IMG/VR virus record: IMGVR_UViG_3300020191_001890
Span: 1 to 26,446 of that record
Strand: one strand, 5' to 3'
From: a virus
Length of the DNA stretch: 26,446 nt
Shown: positions 14,373-22,244 of the stretch, piece by piece
Position numbering within the stretch: position 1 is the first letter of the stretch
Layout: each line of letters opens with the position of its first letter
The notes under the pieces: model-generated
Database searches by the model: none
The model's input: the letters and a program-made list of their open reading frames with translations, nothing else
What the model was told of the DNA's origin: nothing
Translations under genes and position numbers: made by a program

Positions 14373-16973
14373 TTAACTATACGTTCCGCCGTCAATACTT
14401 GTAACTGTAACAGTACCACTTGTAACTGTAAAGTTATCTGAACTAAATGAAGCAACACCTTTATTTGATGTTGTTGCCAATTCAGCAGCAATCGTTAAAG
14501 TGTTTGCTAATATGCTTGTGTCAATACCTTCACCGTCTGTTATAGTTAGTGTTTCTCCTAATGCTATTGCATCTGTAGAAGAGTCTCCACCAGCAATTGT
14601 AAATGTAGAATTAGCAAGTTTTGCATTTGTAACATCACCATCTGTAATTTTTGCAGTTGTTACTGAATTTGATGCTAATTCATTATCTGTAATTCCACCT
14701 GACTTAACTTGTAAAGCATTTGAACTAATTTCAATTGTTGAGTCATCAACGTTAGCAGAAAATTCTGTACCAGTTAATGTTAATGCACCAGCAGAAGCAG
14801 CACTATAAACTGCTGTTTCAGCAATTTGTGAAAATGTAATATTTGTAGTACCAAAAGTAATAGTACCTTCAGTATTCATTACATATAATTCACCAGCACC
14901 TGTATCTCCTTCTTTAACGAAGAAAGCATCACCTTGACCAAGTGCGTCTGGATCAGAAACACCATAACTATCAGTATCAGTTGCTCTTGTTAATTCCCAA
15001 TTTGTTGCACCACTACCTACATCTGATACGTAGTAAATACCGTTATGAGCAGCGTTAGTTTGATTGTAAACTAAAACTCTATCATTTAAACTTAAAGTAA
15101 CACCGTCAATACTAAGTGCAGCCTGTGTGCCAGCGTTTGTTAACGTTGCACCTACACCTGAAGTACCGTTATTATAAGTTGCGTTTAAGTTTGAAGGAGC
15201 TTCAACTCTTACTGGATCATGGTAATGAATACCAGCAGCAGCAATTGTATCAACGTATGCTTTTGTAGCAGCGTCTGTTCCATCTGTAGGAGTTCCTAGT
15301 GATGTAATTTTTGCACTATTAACATCTACAGTACCAGCACCATTTGGACTTAATGAAATATTACCATCAGTATTAGTTGCGGTAATATCGTTACCGTTAA
15401 TATTAATATTATCTACTTGTAATTCAGTAACAGCACTTGTAGCACCTATAGAACCACCATTAATTGTAGCACCATCAATAGTACCGCCATTAATATCTGG
15501 AGATGTTAAAACTTTATTTGATAAAGTTTGTGAATCAGTTAATGTAGCAACTGAAGAATCAATATTGATTGTTAGTGTTTGTCCTGAACCCGCAGTATCA
15601 ATTCCAGTTCCACCTGCAATAGTTAATGCCTGTGAATCTAAATCAACAGTAAGAGCACCGCCTGTATCACCTTGAAAGTCTAAGACTTGTGCTGTAACCG
15701 AGTTATCAACATAATCTTTAACAGCAGCAGAAGTAGGAATAGTTGTATCGTTATCGTTTGAACCAATTCCTTCAGACTCTATTACAATAGCTGAACCAGC
15801 AAAATCAGCAACTTCAATATTTGATATTGAGTTACCAGTACCGTTAGCGTCAAAAGTTTTGTTTGTTAATGTATCTGTACTTGAAGCTGTTATGTAAGAA
15901 CCTAAATCAGAAATTTGTGATTCAGTAATACTTAATGCAGCCTCGTGTTGTGTTACACTTGATTCTGTAATGTTAGCATCGGGTACGTTTGCCCAAGTAA
16001 CAGAAGCAGTTAAATCATTTGTTTCTGATGTTAGGTATGATTGTAAATCAGATATATCTGCCTCAACAATTGTTATCGTGTTGTTTGCGGTATCAATTGT
16101 TTTGTTTGTTAAAATGTGAGTTGATGAAGCTGTTAATACGTCAGCGTGTGTACTAATTGTAATTGTATCACCCGAAACTGAAGTATCAATGTTTGTACCA
16201 CCAGTAAATGTTAATGTATCTGTTCCTAATGCAACACCATCGTCTGTACCACTATCAGCAGCAATATCTAAAGTTGTTGATATTGTAGCCGTACCAGCCG
16301 CTGTTAAACGACCTTGTTGATCAACAGTAAATGTTGGAATTGCAGTTGAAGAACCATAACTACCTGGAGTTACAGCAGTATCATCTAAGTCTATTTTAAT
16401 TTCGTTATCTGTATCAATAGATGTAGTAATTCCTGTATCACCAGTAAACGTTAAAGTTTGACCAGTAGTAAATGTGTCAGTACCACTATCACCAGCAATT
16501 GTAAATGAACCAGATGGTACAGCAGCAAAACTTAAATTACCTGAACCGTCAACTGTTAAGAATTGTCCATTACTAAAACTTCCTGGTAGTGTGTAAGTGA
16601 TATCTGAAGTAACACTATTAGGTGCTTTTAAGGCAACGAAATGAGCACCGTTATTAGTTCCTTCATTAAATTTAATTGTACCACCAATAGTTGTAGAGTT
16701 ACCAATATTTAATGTGCTAATTGCACTATTTGAATCTGTAGATAAAAGTTTTGATGCTTCTAACGTACCAAAAGTTGTTGGATATTTTGATGTAAAATAT
16801 TTACCACCAATTACTTCTATATTAGCGGCTACGCCGTTAGTTTCTGTACCTGTTCCTATATAAAGACGATCACCACCCGTACCATTATAATATGAATAGG
16901 CCAGTTCACCTTGTGCTAGTTCTGAAGGTGAACCAACTACACCTGAACGTTTAATTTGTAATATTGTTGCCAT
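14373..16973 (-). CDS. Large tail fibre protein
   Basis: This 866-residue protein starts MATILQIKRSGVVGSPSELA with the same N-terminal module as two neighbours. The body contains repeated fibre motifs (STHILTNKTIDTANNTI, SSTDTLTNKTFDANG, DSQTLSNKVLTSPDINGG) and repeated GGxxxDTxxSGxTLTI units. Around residues 580-720 lies a segment (AGIHYHDPVRVEAPSN, RVLVYNQTNAAHNGIYYV) that I recognise from many phage fibre proteins. The C-terminus is again repetitive and lacks an S74 chaperone, so folding may need another chaperone. A strong GGAGAG Shine-Dalgarno precedes the ATG. Host recognition is the likely job. Confidence 0.85.
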   Translation of the reverse strand: MATILQIKRSGVVGSPSELAQGELAYSYYNGTGGDRLYIGTGTETNGVAANIEVIGGKYFTSKYPTTFGTLEASKLLSTDSNSAISTLNIGNSTTIGGTIKFNEGTNNGAHFVALKAPNSVTSDITYTLPGSFSNGQFLTVDGSGNLSFAAVPSGSFTIAGDSGTDTFTTGQTLTFTGDTGITTSIDTDNEIKIDLDDTAVTPGSYGSSTAIPTFTVDQQGRLTAAGTATISTTLDIAADSGTDDGVALGTDTLTFTGGTNIDTSVSGDTITISTHADVLTASSTHILTNKTIDTANNTITIVEADISDLQSYLTSETNDLTASVTWANVPDANITESSVTQHEAALSITESQISDLGSYITASSTDTLTNKTFDANGTGNSISNIEVADFAGSAIVIESEGIGSNDNDTTIPTSAAVKDYVDNSVTAQVLDFQGDTGGALTVDLDSQALTIAGGTGIDTAGSGQTLTINIDSSVATLTDSQTLSNKVLTSPDINGGTIDGATINGGSIGATSAVTELQVDNININGNDITATNTDGNISLSPNGAGTVDVNSAKITSLGTPTDGTDAATKAYVDTIAAAGIHYHDPVRVEAPSNLNATYNNGTSGVGATLTNAGTQAALSIDGVTLSLNDRVLVYNQTNAAHNGIYYVSDVGSGATNWELTRATDTDSYGVSDPDALGQGDAFFVKEGDTGAGELYVMNTEGTITFGTTNITFSQIAETAVYSAASAGALTLTGTEFSANVDDSTIEISSNALQVKSGGITDNELASNSVTTAKITDGDVTNAKLANSTFTIAGGDSSTDAIALGETLTITDGEGIDTSILANTLTIAAELATTSNKGVASFSSDNFTVTSGTVTVTSIDGGTYS

Positions 16974-16985
16974 TTTTTTTCTCTC

Positions 16986-17210
16986 CTAAAAGTTACCACC
17001 GTTTAATTTTAGTGTACCTCTCTCTGTTTTAATATTTGTTCTAGTTATAAATTTATCACTCGTAGCATCATATTGAAGAATAGAACCATCTTCTAATGTT
17101 GTTGCATTAACATCAGTTAAACTTGTTAATTTTGATTTTTGGCTTGCACTAGGAACAGTAACGGATACTTTTTGAGTACCTGGTGAATTGATTCTAGCTG
17201 TAACTGCCAT
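16986..17210 (-). CDS. Small virion structural protein, unknown
   Basis: This 74-residue protein starts MAVTARINSPGTQKVSVTVP and includes LTSLTDVNATTLEDGSILQY, then DATSDKFITRTN, a pattern frequent in short fibre or baseplate-associated phage proteins. A GAGAGAA Shine-Dalgarno precedes the ATG, and two late-promoter-like octamers lie upstream. It sits directly before the large fibre gene, so it may be a cofactor or adaptor of that fibre. No catalytic motif is visible. Confidence 0.6.
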   Translation of the reverse strand: MAVTARINSPGTQKVSVTVPSASQKSKLTSLTDVNATTLEDGSILQYDATSDKFITRTNIKTERGTLKLNGGNF

Positions 17211-17253
17211 TTGTAGTTCTCTCTTTTATAATATTATTGTGTACTACTCACAA

Positions 17254-17272
17254 TATTTATGTAATATTTATA
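17254..17272 (-). promoter_or_regulatory. Tandem late promoter octamers TATAAATA and CATAAATA
   Basis: On the minus strand an exact TATAAATA (17265-17272) is followed three bases later by CATAAATA (17254-17261), in the 81-base gap upstream of the small gene starting at 17210. The exact octamer is the better candidate; the second may be an alternative start point. Transcription from here would run into the large fibre gene. Confidence 0.68.
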
Positions 17273-17291
17273 ATAAAATATTACTTAATAA

Positions 17292-17636
17292 TTAAATAGT
17301 TACATTTGGACTGACAGTTATAATTCCTTGTATTACTCGAATTACAGAATTATCAGATGCTTTCAATAACTCAACATCATAAACGTATCTAGCAGGTGCT
17401 TCTAAATTACTTGTTTCAGTTGGAGATAAAGATAATGTGATTATACCTGTGGTAGGATCACCATTAATTGAGGTATTTATTGTTGTTCTTGTTCTGGTCG
17501 AGGCATAACCTAATGCCATTTTAGCAGAAGCACTATATCCTGTTAAGTCAAATGCACTTCCATCTGTATCTTTTACAGTTACATCTGAAGTAAATGTAGC
17601 TCCTTGTTCAATGTATAGGTTAGCCGTCGCAGCCAT
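17292..17636 (-). CDS. Beta-sandwich baseplate/tail structural protein
   Basis: This 114-residue protein begins MAATANLYIEQGATFTSDVT, continues VKDTDGSAFDLTGYSASAKM, and ends VIRVIQGIITVSPNVTI. This layout (an IEQGATF start, a middle YSASAKMA, a YDVEL strand and an IxGxxTVSPxVT end) is typical of small Ig-like phage structural proteins, including the N-terminal domain of BppU-type baseplate proteins. A GAGGA Shine-Dalgarno is present upstream. It probably sits in the baseplate or fibre base; the exact location is unknown. Confidence 0.7.
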   Translation of the reverse strand: MAATANLYIEQGATFTSDVTVKDTDGSAFDLTGYSASAKMALGYASTRTRTTINTSINGDPTTGIITLSLSPTETSNLEAPARYVYDVELLKASDNSVIRVIQGIITVSPNVTI

Positions 17637-17644
17637 TTAGTTTT

Positions 17645-17863
17645 TTATTCCTCTTTTTCTTCAACAATCTCTTTAGGTTCTTGTTCTTTAACTAATTTCT
17701 CTATCTTTTTATTATAAAAGTCTGTCAAAACATCAATTTTTTCTAATTCTACTTGATGTCTTGCTTTAGAGTTTAGAATTTCCTGTCTTGCAATTAGTGT
17801 GTTTTTCAAATCAAGACTCAAACTTTGTTCATCATATTGTTTTCCATTTATGGTTATTGACAT
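17645..17863 (-). CDS. Small coiled-coil protein, phage conserved (DUF6447-like)
   Basis: This 72-residue protein starts MSITINGKQYDEQSLSLDLK, followed by a predicted helix with heptad-like spacing (about 20-60) and an acidic tail rich in Glu and Lys. The MxITINGKxYDxxxLS opening recalls the small proteins grouped as DUF6447 in marine phages, recognised by memory only. A GAGGAGA Shine-Dalgarno precedes the ATG, and a late octamer lies 44 bases upstream. The function is unknown; a structural or assembly-related role is suggested by its place at the head of the fibre genes. Confidence 0.6.
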   Translation of the reverse strand: MSITINGKQYDEQSLSLDLKNTLIARQEILNSKARHQVELEKIDVLTDFYNKKIEKLVKEQEPKEIVEEKEE

Positions 17864-17906
17864 AATATTCTCCTCGTTTATGGTTATAAATTTATATCTA
17901 TAGTAC

Positions 17907-17914
17907 TATTTATA
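17907..17914 (-). promoter_or_regulatory. T4-type late promoter TATAAATA
   Basis: An exact minus-strand TATAAATA lies just after the stop of the TauD-like gene (17920) and 44 bases before the ATG at 17863. It marks the border between the enzyme operon and the fibre genes and would start the fibre transcript. Confidence 0.72.
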
Positions 17915-17919
17915 ATACA

Positions 17920-18792
17920 TTATTTAAGTTTGTCAAAAATTACAGGTTGATAATTTTCTATTGATTTTGAGTAATCAAATGCCGTTCTCCATAGTTGTCT
18001 ATCTTTATTTTTAACAGCTGATCTTCTATGACTTGTAATTAGTTGATCCATAAACAATAAATCACCCTTTCTAAACACATGGTGTATCATGTATTTTGAT
18101 CTTGTTACATCATTCCATAATTTATTATAAAATGTATCAAAATCTTCTATTTCTTTACCATCTCTATACCATGCTTTATATAGATAGATAAACATAGGAT
18201 ACAAATATTCTTTGCCGTTTACAGGATGTTTTGCAACTAAAGGTCGTCTATCTATTTCTTCTTTATAATGTTTTTGTCCTGTTCTAAAGTTTTGTTCACC
18301 AACATTTTTGTATGCTTTAGAATAGACACCATCATCTCTCCATATTCGTGCTCGATCACCTTCATTATTAAGATTTATATCTATACTTCTATAATAATTT
18401 TTATCTTCTTCAGATAAATTTTCAAAAGCATATTGTTGATTTACAATTGAAAGAACAGTATCTATACATTCTTCAACACAATATAATCCTACACAAATTT
18501 CTTTAAAGTTATATCTTCCAGTACCATTTGCATGCCATTCTAGTTCTGTTGGACCAAACATACCAATTGGTTTGCCATTAATAACAGCACCTGACACAAT
18601 ACTTATTTGTGGTGAGTCTTTTGGATTCATAAAGTAGTCCAATTCTTCTACCTCACCTATTCTTGCACAAACTTGAGCAAGTTGCTGTCTTGTTAAATCT
18701 TGTTCATGTAAAACAACAGAGCCTTCATTAACAATTTTATAAACTAATTCTGTTAACTCTTTATCTGTATAATTTATTATTTGTTTACTCAT
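17920..18792 (-). CDS. TauD/TfdA-like Fe(II)/2OG dioxygenase with HxN metal motif
   Basis: I chose the ATG at 18792 (MSKQIINYTDKELTELV) over an upstream ATG at 18819, because it overlaps the preceding stop as ATGA, like most genes in this operon; the product is 290 residues. The protein follows the TauD plan: ELEWHANGTG with His87 and Asn89 where the family has HxD, then MDQLITSHRRSAV with the distal His255 and RQLWR with the 2OG-binding Arg269, fourteen residues after that His. TauD enzymes hydroxylate small carboxylic or sulfonic acids. The Asn in place of the metal-binding Asp is shared with the paralogue at 21429-22244. Substrate unknown. Confidence 0.8.
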   Translation of the reverse strand: MSKQIINYTDKELTELVYKIVNEGSVVLHEQDLTRQQLAQVCARIGEVEELDYFMNPKDSPQISIVSGAVINGKPIGMFGPTELEWHANGTGRYNFKEICVGLYCVEECIDTVLSIVNQQYAFENLSEEDKNYYRSIDINLNNEGDRARIWRDDGVYSKAYKNVGEQNFRTGQKHYKEEIDRRPLVAKHPVNGKEYLYPMFIYLYKAWYRDGKEIEDFDTFYNKLWNDVTRSKYMIHHVFRKGDLLFMDQLITSHRRSAVKNKDRQLWRTAFDYSKSIENYQPVIFDKLK

Positions 18793-19673
18793 AAATTTTC
18801 TAACAATGGTGTTATACAAATTCTTGCTGTATCATTCCATTTCATTCTACGTCTTTCAGCATAATACTCATCTCTAGTGGTTGCTAAATAAAAACAATCA
18901 GACGGTTTAAAGCTATATTCATTACAAATTTGTACTTGTTTTTCTCTATACTTATTCCACATTTCATCAACTTTAAAATTACTTATTATTAATTCTATAG
19001 TTTTAACGCCATTATAATTCCAATTCTCAAATCTTTTTAATCTATCAAGTGTAGAATGTGGTTCTTTTGTATATACTAATCCAAGTCGTTGACCTATAAG
19101 ACCAAATCCTTTAGAAAAACTAAAAAAAACTTGTTCAGTATTTTTTGGTAGATTTATTCTTTGAATATTTGTTGAACCTACATAAGTACAATCTAAAATT
19201 ACAGGTGCTTCAATTTTACCTGGATCAAAATAATTTCCATCAGCAGCTGAGGGTATTGATATATACAGAGGTTTATTATTATCTATTTTGCCTTTCAATG
19301 CTGCTCTTCCAGTTTCCTCATTCATATATTGACCCGGCACATCACAAGTTACAATACTAGGTCTACTTATAATGTCAGCATATTCATATTCACCGTAACA
19401 AAGTTTTTGCCACTCTCTTTTTTCTGTCATTACCCAATGATGAATAGCATCTGTTGTACCATTTGTAAAATAACAATAATTGAAATCTGATAAATCTATT
19501 ATTTCACTTACCCATTTTCTATGTAATTCTTCTACCTTATTTAAATCATTTGTTGCATGACCACTACCTCTTTTATAATAAGTATCTGAAATTAGTTGTT
19601 GACTTATTATATCTTTTACTTCTTTAAATGTTGGTACGTCTACCCAACGATTATCTTTTAATTTTTCCTTCAT
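18789..19673 (-). CDS. Compact PLP-dependent aminotransferase-like enzyme (fold type I)
   Basis: This 294-residue protein has the key elements of fold type I PLP enzymes. FTNGTTDAIHHWV (69-81) is the cofactor phosphate-binding turn, VILDCTYVGS (158-167) contains Asp161 for the pyridine nitrogen, and FFSFSKGFGLIGQRLGLVYT (183-202) contains Lys188 as the likely Schiff-base lysine and Arg196. It is about 100 residues shorter than usual class I/II aminotransferases, mainly in the C-terminal small domain. A transamination, decarboxylation or elimination on an amino acid is plausible. Start and stop both overlap neighbouring oxygenase genes as ATGA, so it probably acts in the same pathway. Confidence 0.8.
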   Translation of the reverse strand: MKEKLKDNRWVDVPTFKEVKDIISQQLISDTYYKRGSGHATNDLNKVEELHRKWVSEIIDLSDFNYCYFTNGTTDAIHHWVMTEKREWQKLCYGEYEYADIISRPSIVTCDVPGQYMNEETGRAALKGKIDNNKPLYISIPSAADGNYFDPGKIEAPVILDCTYVGSTNIQRINLPKNTEQVFFSFSKGFGLIGQRLGLVYTKEPHSTLDRLKRFENWNYNGVKTIELIISNFKVDEMWNKYREKQVQICNEYSFKPSDCFYLATTRDEYYAERRRMKWNDTARICITPLLENL

Positions 19674-20290
19674 ATATTCAGTAAGTCGTCTGTACCGTCT
19701 AAAGTAAACATTAAAGCTATTCTAGGTTTTTTACTCATATTTACAACAGCATGTTTATAACCTATATTTAAAAAATATGCTTGTCCATCTTCAAGGTTAT
19801 ACGCTTCAATCTTATCATTTCTTTTAAATAAATTAATTACATTATTGTCACCATATATAGGCACTATACATCTAACACCATAACTTACATCATAATCAAC
19901 ATGCCAAGGTATCATTTTACCAGGCGCTAATTTTGTTATTCTTATTCTACTTGCAGGTGCTTTACATTGAGATACAATATTTTCAAAATAACTACCTTTA
20001 TAAATTTCAGTTGGCATATTATATAAATGTTCTTCTTTTCTTTTTAATCTTTCTTTTATACTTGTTGTATGAGATAAAATTTCACTAGGTGTTGTTAAAT
20101 TTATTTGTTCAAAATTATCATATACACTTTTTACCAAATCTTCATGGTTCATACATAACATTGGATTGGCAGACCTAACGTCAACAAACGTATCTGCTAT
20201 TAAATCAGTTGACTTTCTTAACTGTGCTAAATTAATATTTAAATTTAAATTAGCTATTGTTGGTAGATTGTGTTTCGATAATTTCTCCAT
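19670..20290 (-). CDS. Aspartyl/asparaginyl beta-hydroxylase-like 2OG oxygenase
   Basis: This 206-residue protein carries RIRITKLAPGKMIPWHVDYD (115-134), with His130 and Asp132 of the HxD motif, then YGVRCIVPIYGDNNVINLF. LEDGQAYFLNIGYKHAVVN holds the distal His180 and KPRIALMF the Arg190 that would bind 2OG. The pattern fits the Asp/Asn beta-hydroxylase cupin family, which hydroxylates amino-acid side chains in proteins or as free substrates. The ATG at 20290 has an AAAGAG Shine-Dalgarno and overlaps the preceding gene by 41 bases; its stop overlaps the PLP enzyme start. Confidence 0.8.
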   Translation of the reverse strand: MEKLSKHNLPTIANLNLNINLAQLRKSTDLIADTFVDVRSANPMLCMNHEDLVKSVYDNFEQINLTTPSEILSHTTSIKERLKRKEEHLYNMPTEIYKGSYFENIVSQCKAPASRIRITKLAPGKMIPWHVDYDVSYGVRCIVPIYGDNNVINLFKRNDKIEAYNLEDGQAYFLNIGYKHAVVNMSKKPRIALMFTLDGTDDLLNI

Positions 20291-20855
20291 TGTGTTCTCT
20301 TTCTATTATAAAATTAGATTTAGGTTGCCAGTTGTAGTCACCTTGTAATCTAATACTATAAACATACTGTAACATTGTACCTGTTTTAAACAAAAACTTT
20401 GTTTCTAATTTTAAATTTTTGTACCACTCTCCATTTATAAATTTTTTAAATGCAGTATCAGTCATCTTTCTTTTTCTTTGATATAGATTATTTATTGCTC
20501 TATTTTTAATGTCATGTGTAATGTAAAGTATCTTAAATCCTTTTTCTCTTGCCCACTTTATCTGGTGTTCAGCCATAATTAATCCACAATGAGTATGTCT
20601 ATATTCTTTTAAGATATGATAACGACAAACTCGCACTGCTACAGTTGGATCGTTTGTATAGTGTGAACTTTCAGCAGCTGATATTGATATTAACTTATCA
20701 TCTTTAAAACACATCCACGTTTCTATATTAGGATTATCAGGATTATATTTTTTATAAGTTATACTATTATTGCCTTCATTAAAAGTTTGTAATCTAAATC
20801 TCTCAATTAAAGGCCAATACTTATTAGGATTTTCTGAATATCTTTTTACTATCAT
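20250..20855 (-). CDS. GNAT-like N-acyltransferase
   Basis: I chose the ATG at 20855 (MIVKRYSENPNKYW), which overlaps the preceding stop as ATGA, giving 201 residues; an upstream start at 20882 would lie inside the previous gene. ETWMCFKDDKLISISAAESS (45-64) looks like GNAT strands 2-3, and CRYHILKEYRHTHCGLIMAE (77-96) followed by HQIKWAREKGFKILYITHD looks like strand 4, the pyrophosphate loop and helix 3, with RHTHCG replacing the usual QxxGxG/A. NRAINNLYQRKRKM fits the C-terminal helix. It probably acylates an amine. A Fem-like or other acyltransferase is possible because the loop is atypical. Confidence 0.62.
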   Translation of the reverse strand: MIVKRYSENPNKYWPLIERFRLQTFNEGNNSITYKKYNPDNPNIETWMCFKDDKLISISAAESSHYTNDPTVAVRVCRYHILKEYRHTHCGLIMAEHQIKWAREKGFKILYITHDIKNRAINNLYQRKRKMTDTAFKKFINGEWYKNLKLETKFLFKTGTMLQYVYSIRLQGDYNWQPKSNFIIEREHNGEIIETQSTNNS

Positions 20856-21460
20856 ACATGAGCAATAAGTCTTCGACCACAAAATATTTCTGCCTCAACA
20901 ATATATTGTTCTTTAAATTTATATTGTTGCATATTGTTTGTAATTGTTTTTAACTTTAATTTTTCTTCATAGTATTTTTGTGTGTGATACGGTTCTTGTA
21001 TTACAGCATTTTTACATTGATAGTAATTCATTATATCAGTAAACATTTTATAATGATTTTCTTCATATAACAAAACACCACTAAAAATAATACAATCTAC
21101 TTTGTAATCTACTGATTTTAGATTTGCCCAATCTCTTACTTCGTACTCAATGTTGTTTTCATTAATCCATCTTTTTTGAGCAAACTCTATAGGCTCTGGC
21201 GATGTATCAAAACCGTAGTAACGATAATCTTTATAATTTTTTTCACGTAAAAAATCATTGATAGGTCCATGTCTGCAACCAATATCAACAATACCTTTAT
21301 AATTATTTTTTATAATTATTTCTGCTTGTTTTTCAAATATAGGTTTTGCTTCTAAAGTATCTAAGTATGACATATCTCTTAAACTATACTGTCTTTTCAT
21401 AGGTATTTCACCAGTTTTAGTTGTGATATTAGGCCAAGGTATAGATTTGTTTAAAGTCAC
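20852..21460 (-). CDS. Class I SAM-dependent methyltransferase (GTG start)
   Basis: The best start is the GTG at 21460: GGAGGA (21467-21472) lies at ideal distance before it, while a TTG at 21466 would sit directly on that sequence. The product is 202 residues. GIVDIGCRHGPINDFLRE, starting near residue 56, is SAM-binding motif I, YRYYGFDTSPEPIEFAQ contains motif II, and CIIFSGVLLYEENHYKMF corresponds to motif IV and its following helix. The family methylates O, N or C in small molecules or RNA; the substrate is not visible. It overlaps the TauD-like gene upstream by 32 bases and the GNAT-like gene by four, so it belongs to the coupled operon. Confidence 0.8.
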   Translation of the reverse strand: MTLNKSIPWPNITTKTGEIPMKRQYSLRDMSYLDTLEAKPIFEKQAEIIIKNNYKGIVDIGCRHGPINDFLREKNYKDYRYYGFDTSPEPIEFAQKRWINENNIEYEVRDWANLKSVDYKVDCIIFSGVLLYEENHYKMFTDIMNYYQCKNAVIQEPYHTQKYYEEKLKLKTITNNMQQYKFKEQYIVEAEIFCGRRLIAHV

Positions 21461-22244
21461 TTGCAATCCTCCATAATAGTCTATTGTTATCCATCACAGG
21501 TGTTCTACGGTGTAAACTTGTAAATTGATCCATTAATAACAAGTCACCCTCTTTAAAAATGTGATGATATTGATATTGTGATTTAAATATTTTAGGTTTT
21601 AATTTATTAATCATTTCTTCAGCGTCTATTTGTTTTTTACCTTCCCACGCTTTTGTTATAAAATGATACGGAAAATAAAAATATTCTAAGCCTGTATGGG
21701 GATGTTTATCAACTAGTTTACGAATACTTCCTTTGTTTTTACTCATAAATTCTAATTCGGGATCGTCATCCTCTAAATTGTATATTGTATTGTTTTTAAA
21801 TTTTAATCTTATTGTAATTGATCTCCAATAATTCTTTTCATCATCTGACATATCATAAAATGGTTGTTGAGTGTTACAGACACTTAAAGTTGTATTAATA
21901 TCTTCTTTTACACAATACAAGGCAATTAAAATTTTGTCTATCAAATGCCTAGAATTTCCATTTGAATGCCAACCTAATTCTGTATCTCCAAACATACCTA
22001 TTTTTTTACCATCAACTTTTTTACCTGTAACTAAAAAGATTTCTGGATAATCTTTTGGATTCATAAACAAGTTAGGAGCCTCACACTCACCAAATCTTTT
22101 CATTGTATCAATATATTCTTTTTCATTTAATTGTTGATTATAGAATACAGCTACACCTTGTTGATGTACATTTTTTGCAACATCAAGTAATTCTTCATTA
22201 ATCATATCTTTTATTTGTTTATCTATTTTTTTAGGGTATATCAT
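21429..22244 (-). CDS. TauD/TfdA-like Fe(II)/2OG dioxygenase, second copy with HxN motif
   Basis: This 271-residue protein is a paralogue of the enzyme at 17920-18792, sharing FMNPKDxPxIxxVxGxxxxG, then KxIGMFGxTEL, and the C-terminal block. Its metal motif is LGWHSNGNSRH, with His93 and Asn95 (codon AAT) where Asp is normal. The distal His245 lies in QFTSLHRRTPV and Arg259 in RLLWRIASDF, again fourteen residues apart. The pair may act in sequence on related substrates, or form a heteromer. The start overlaps the upstream oxygenase gene as ATGA. Confidence 0.8.
   Translation of the reverse strand: MIYPKKIDKQIKDMINEELLDVAKNVHQQGVAVFYNQQLNEKEYIDTMKRFGECEAPNLFMNPKDYPEIFLVTGKKVDGKKIGMFGDTELGWHSNGNSRHLIDKILIALYCVKEDINTTLSVCNTQQPFYDMSDDEKNYWRSITIRLKFKNNTIYNLEDDDPELEFMSKNKGSIRKLVDKHPHTGLEYFYFPYHFITKAWEGKKQIDAEEMINKLKPKIFKSQYQYHHIFKEGDLLLMDQFTSLHRRTPVMDNNRLLWRIASDFKQIYTLA
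21467..21472 (-). promoter_or_regulatory. Shine-Dalgarno GGAGGA deciding the methyltransferase start
   Basis: GGAGGA on the minus strand, inside the end of the TauD-like gene, lies six bases before the GTG at 21460. It supports that GTG as the start rather than the adjacent TTG. Confidence 0.7.

Noticed and set aside
14500-14808. Plus-strand ORF opposite the large fibre gene
   Set aside because: Same reason: a shadow of repetitive fibre coding sequence, with no ribosome binding site or family resemblance.
18793-18819. Upstream ATG of the TauD-like gene
   Set aside because: It would add nine residues inside the previous gene; the ATG at 18792 forms the ATGA overlap seen throughout the operon.
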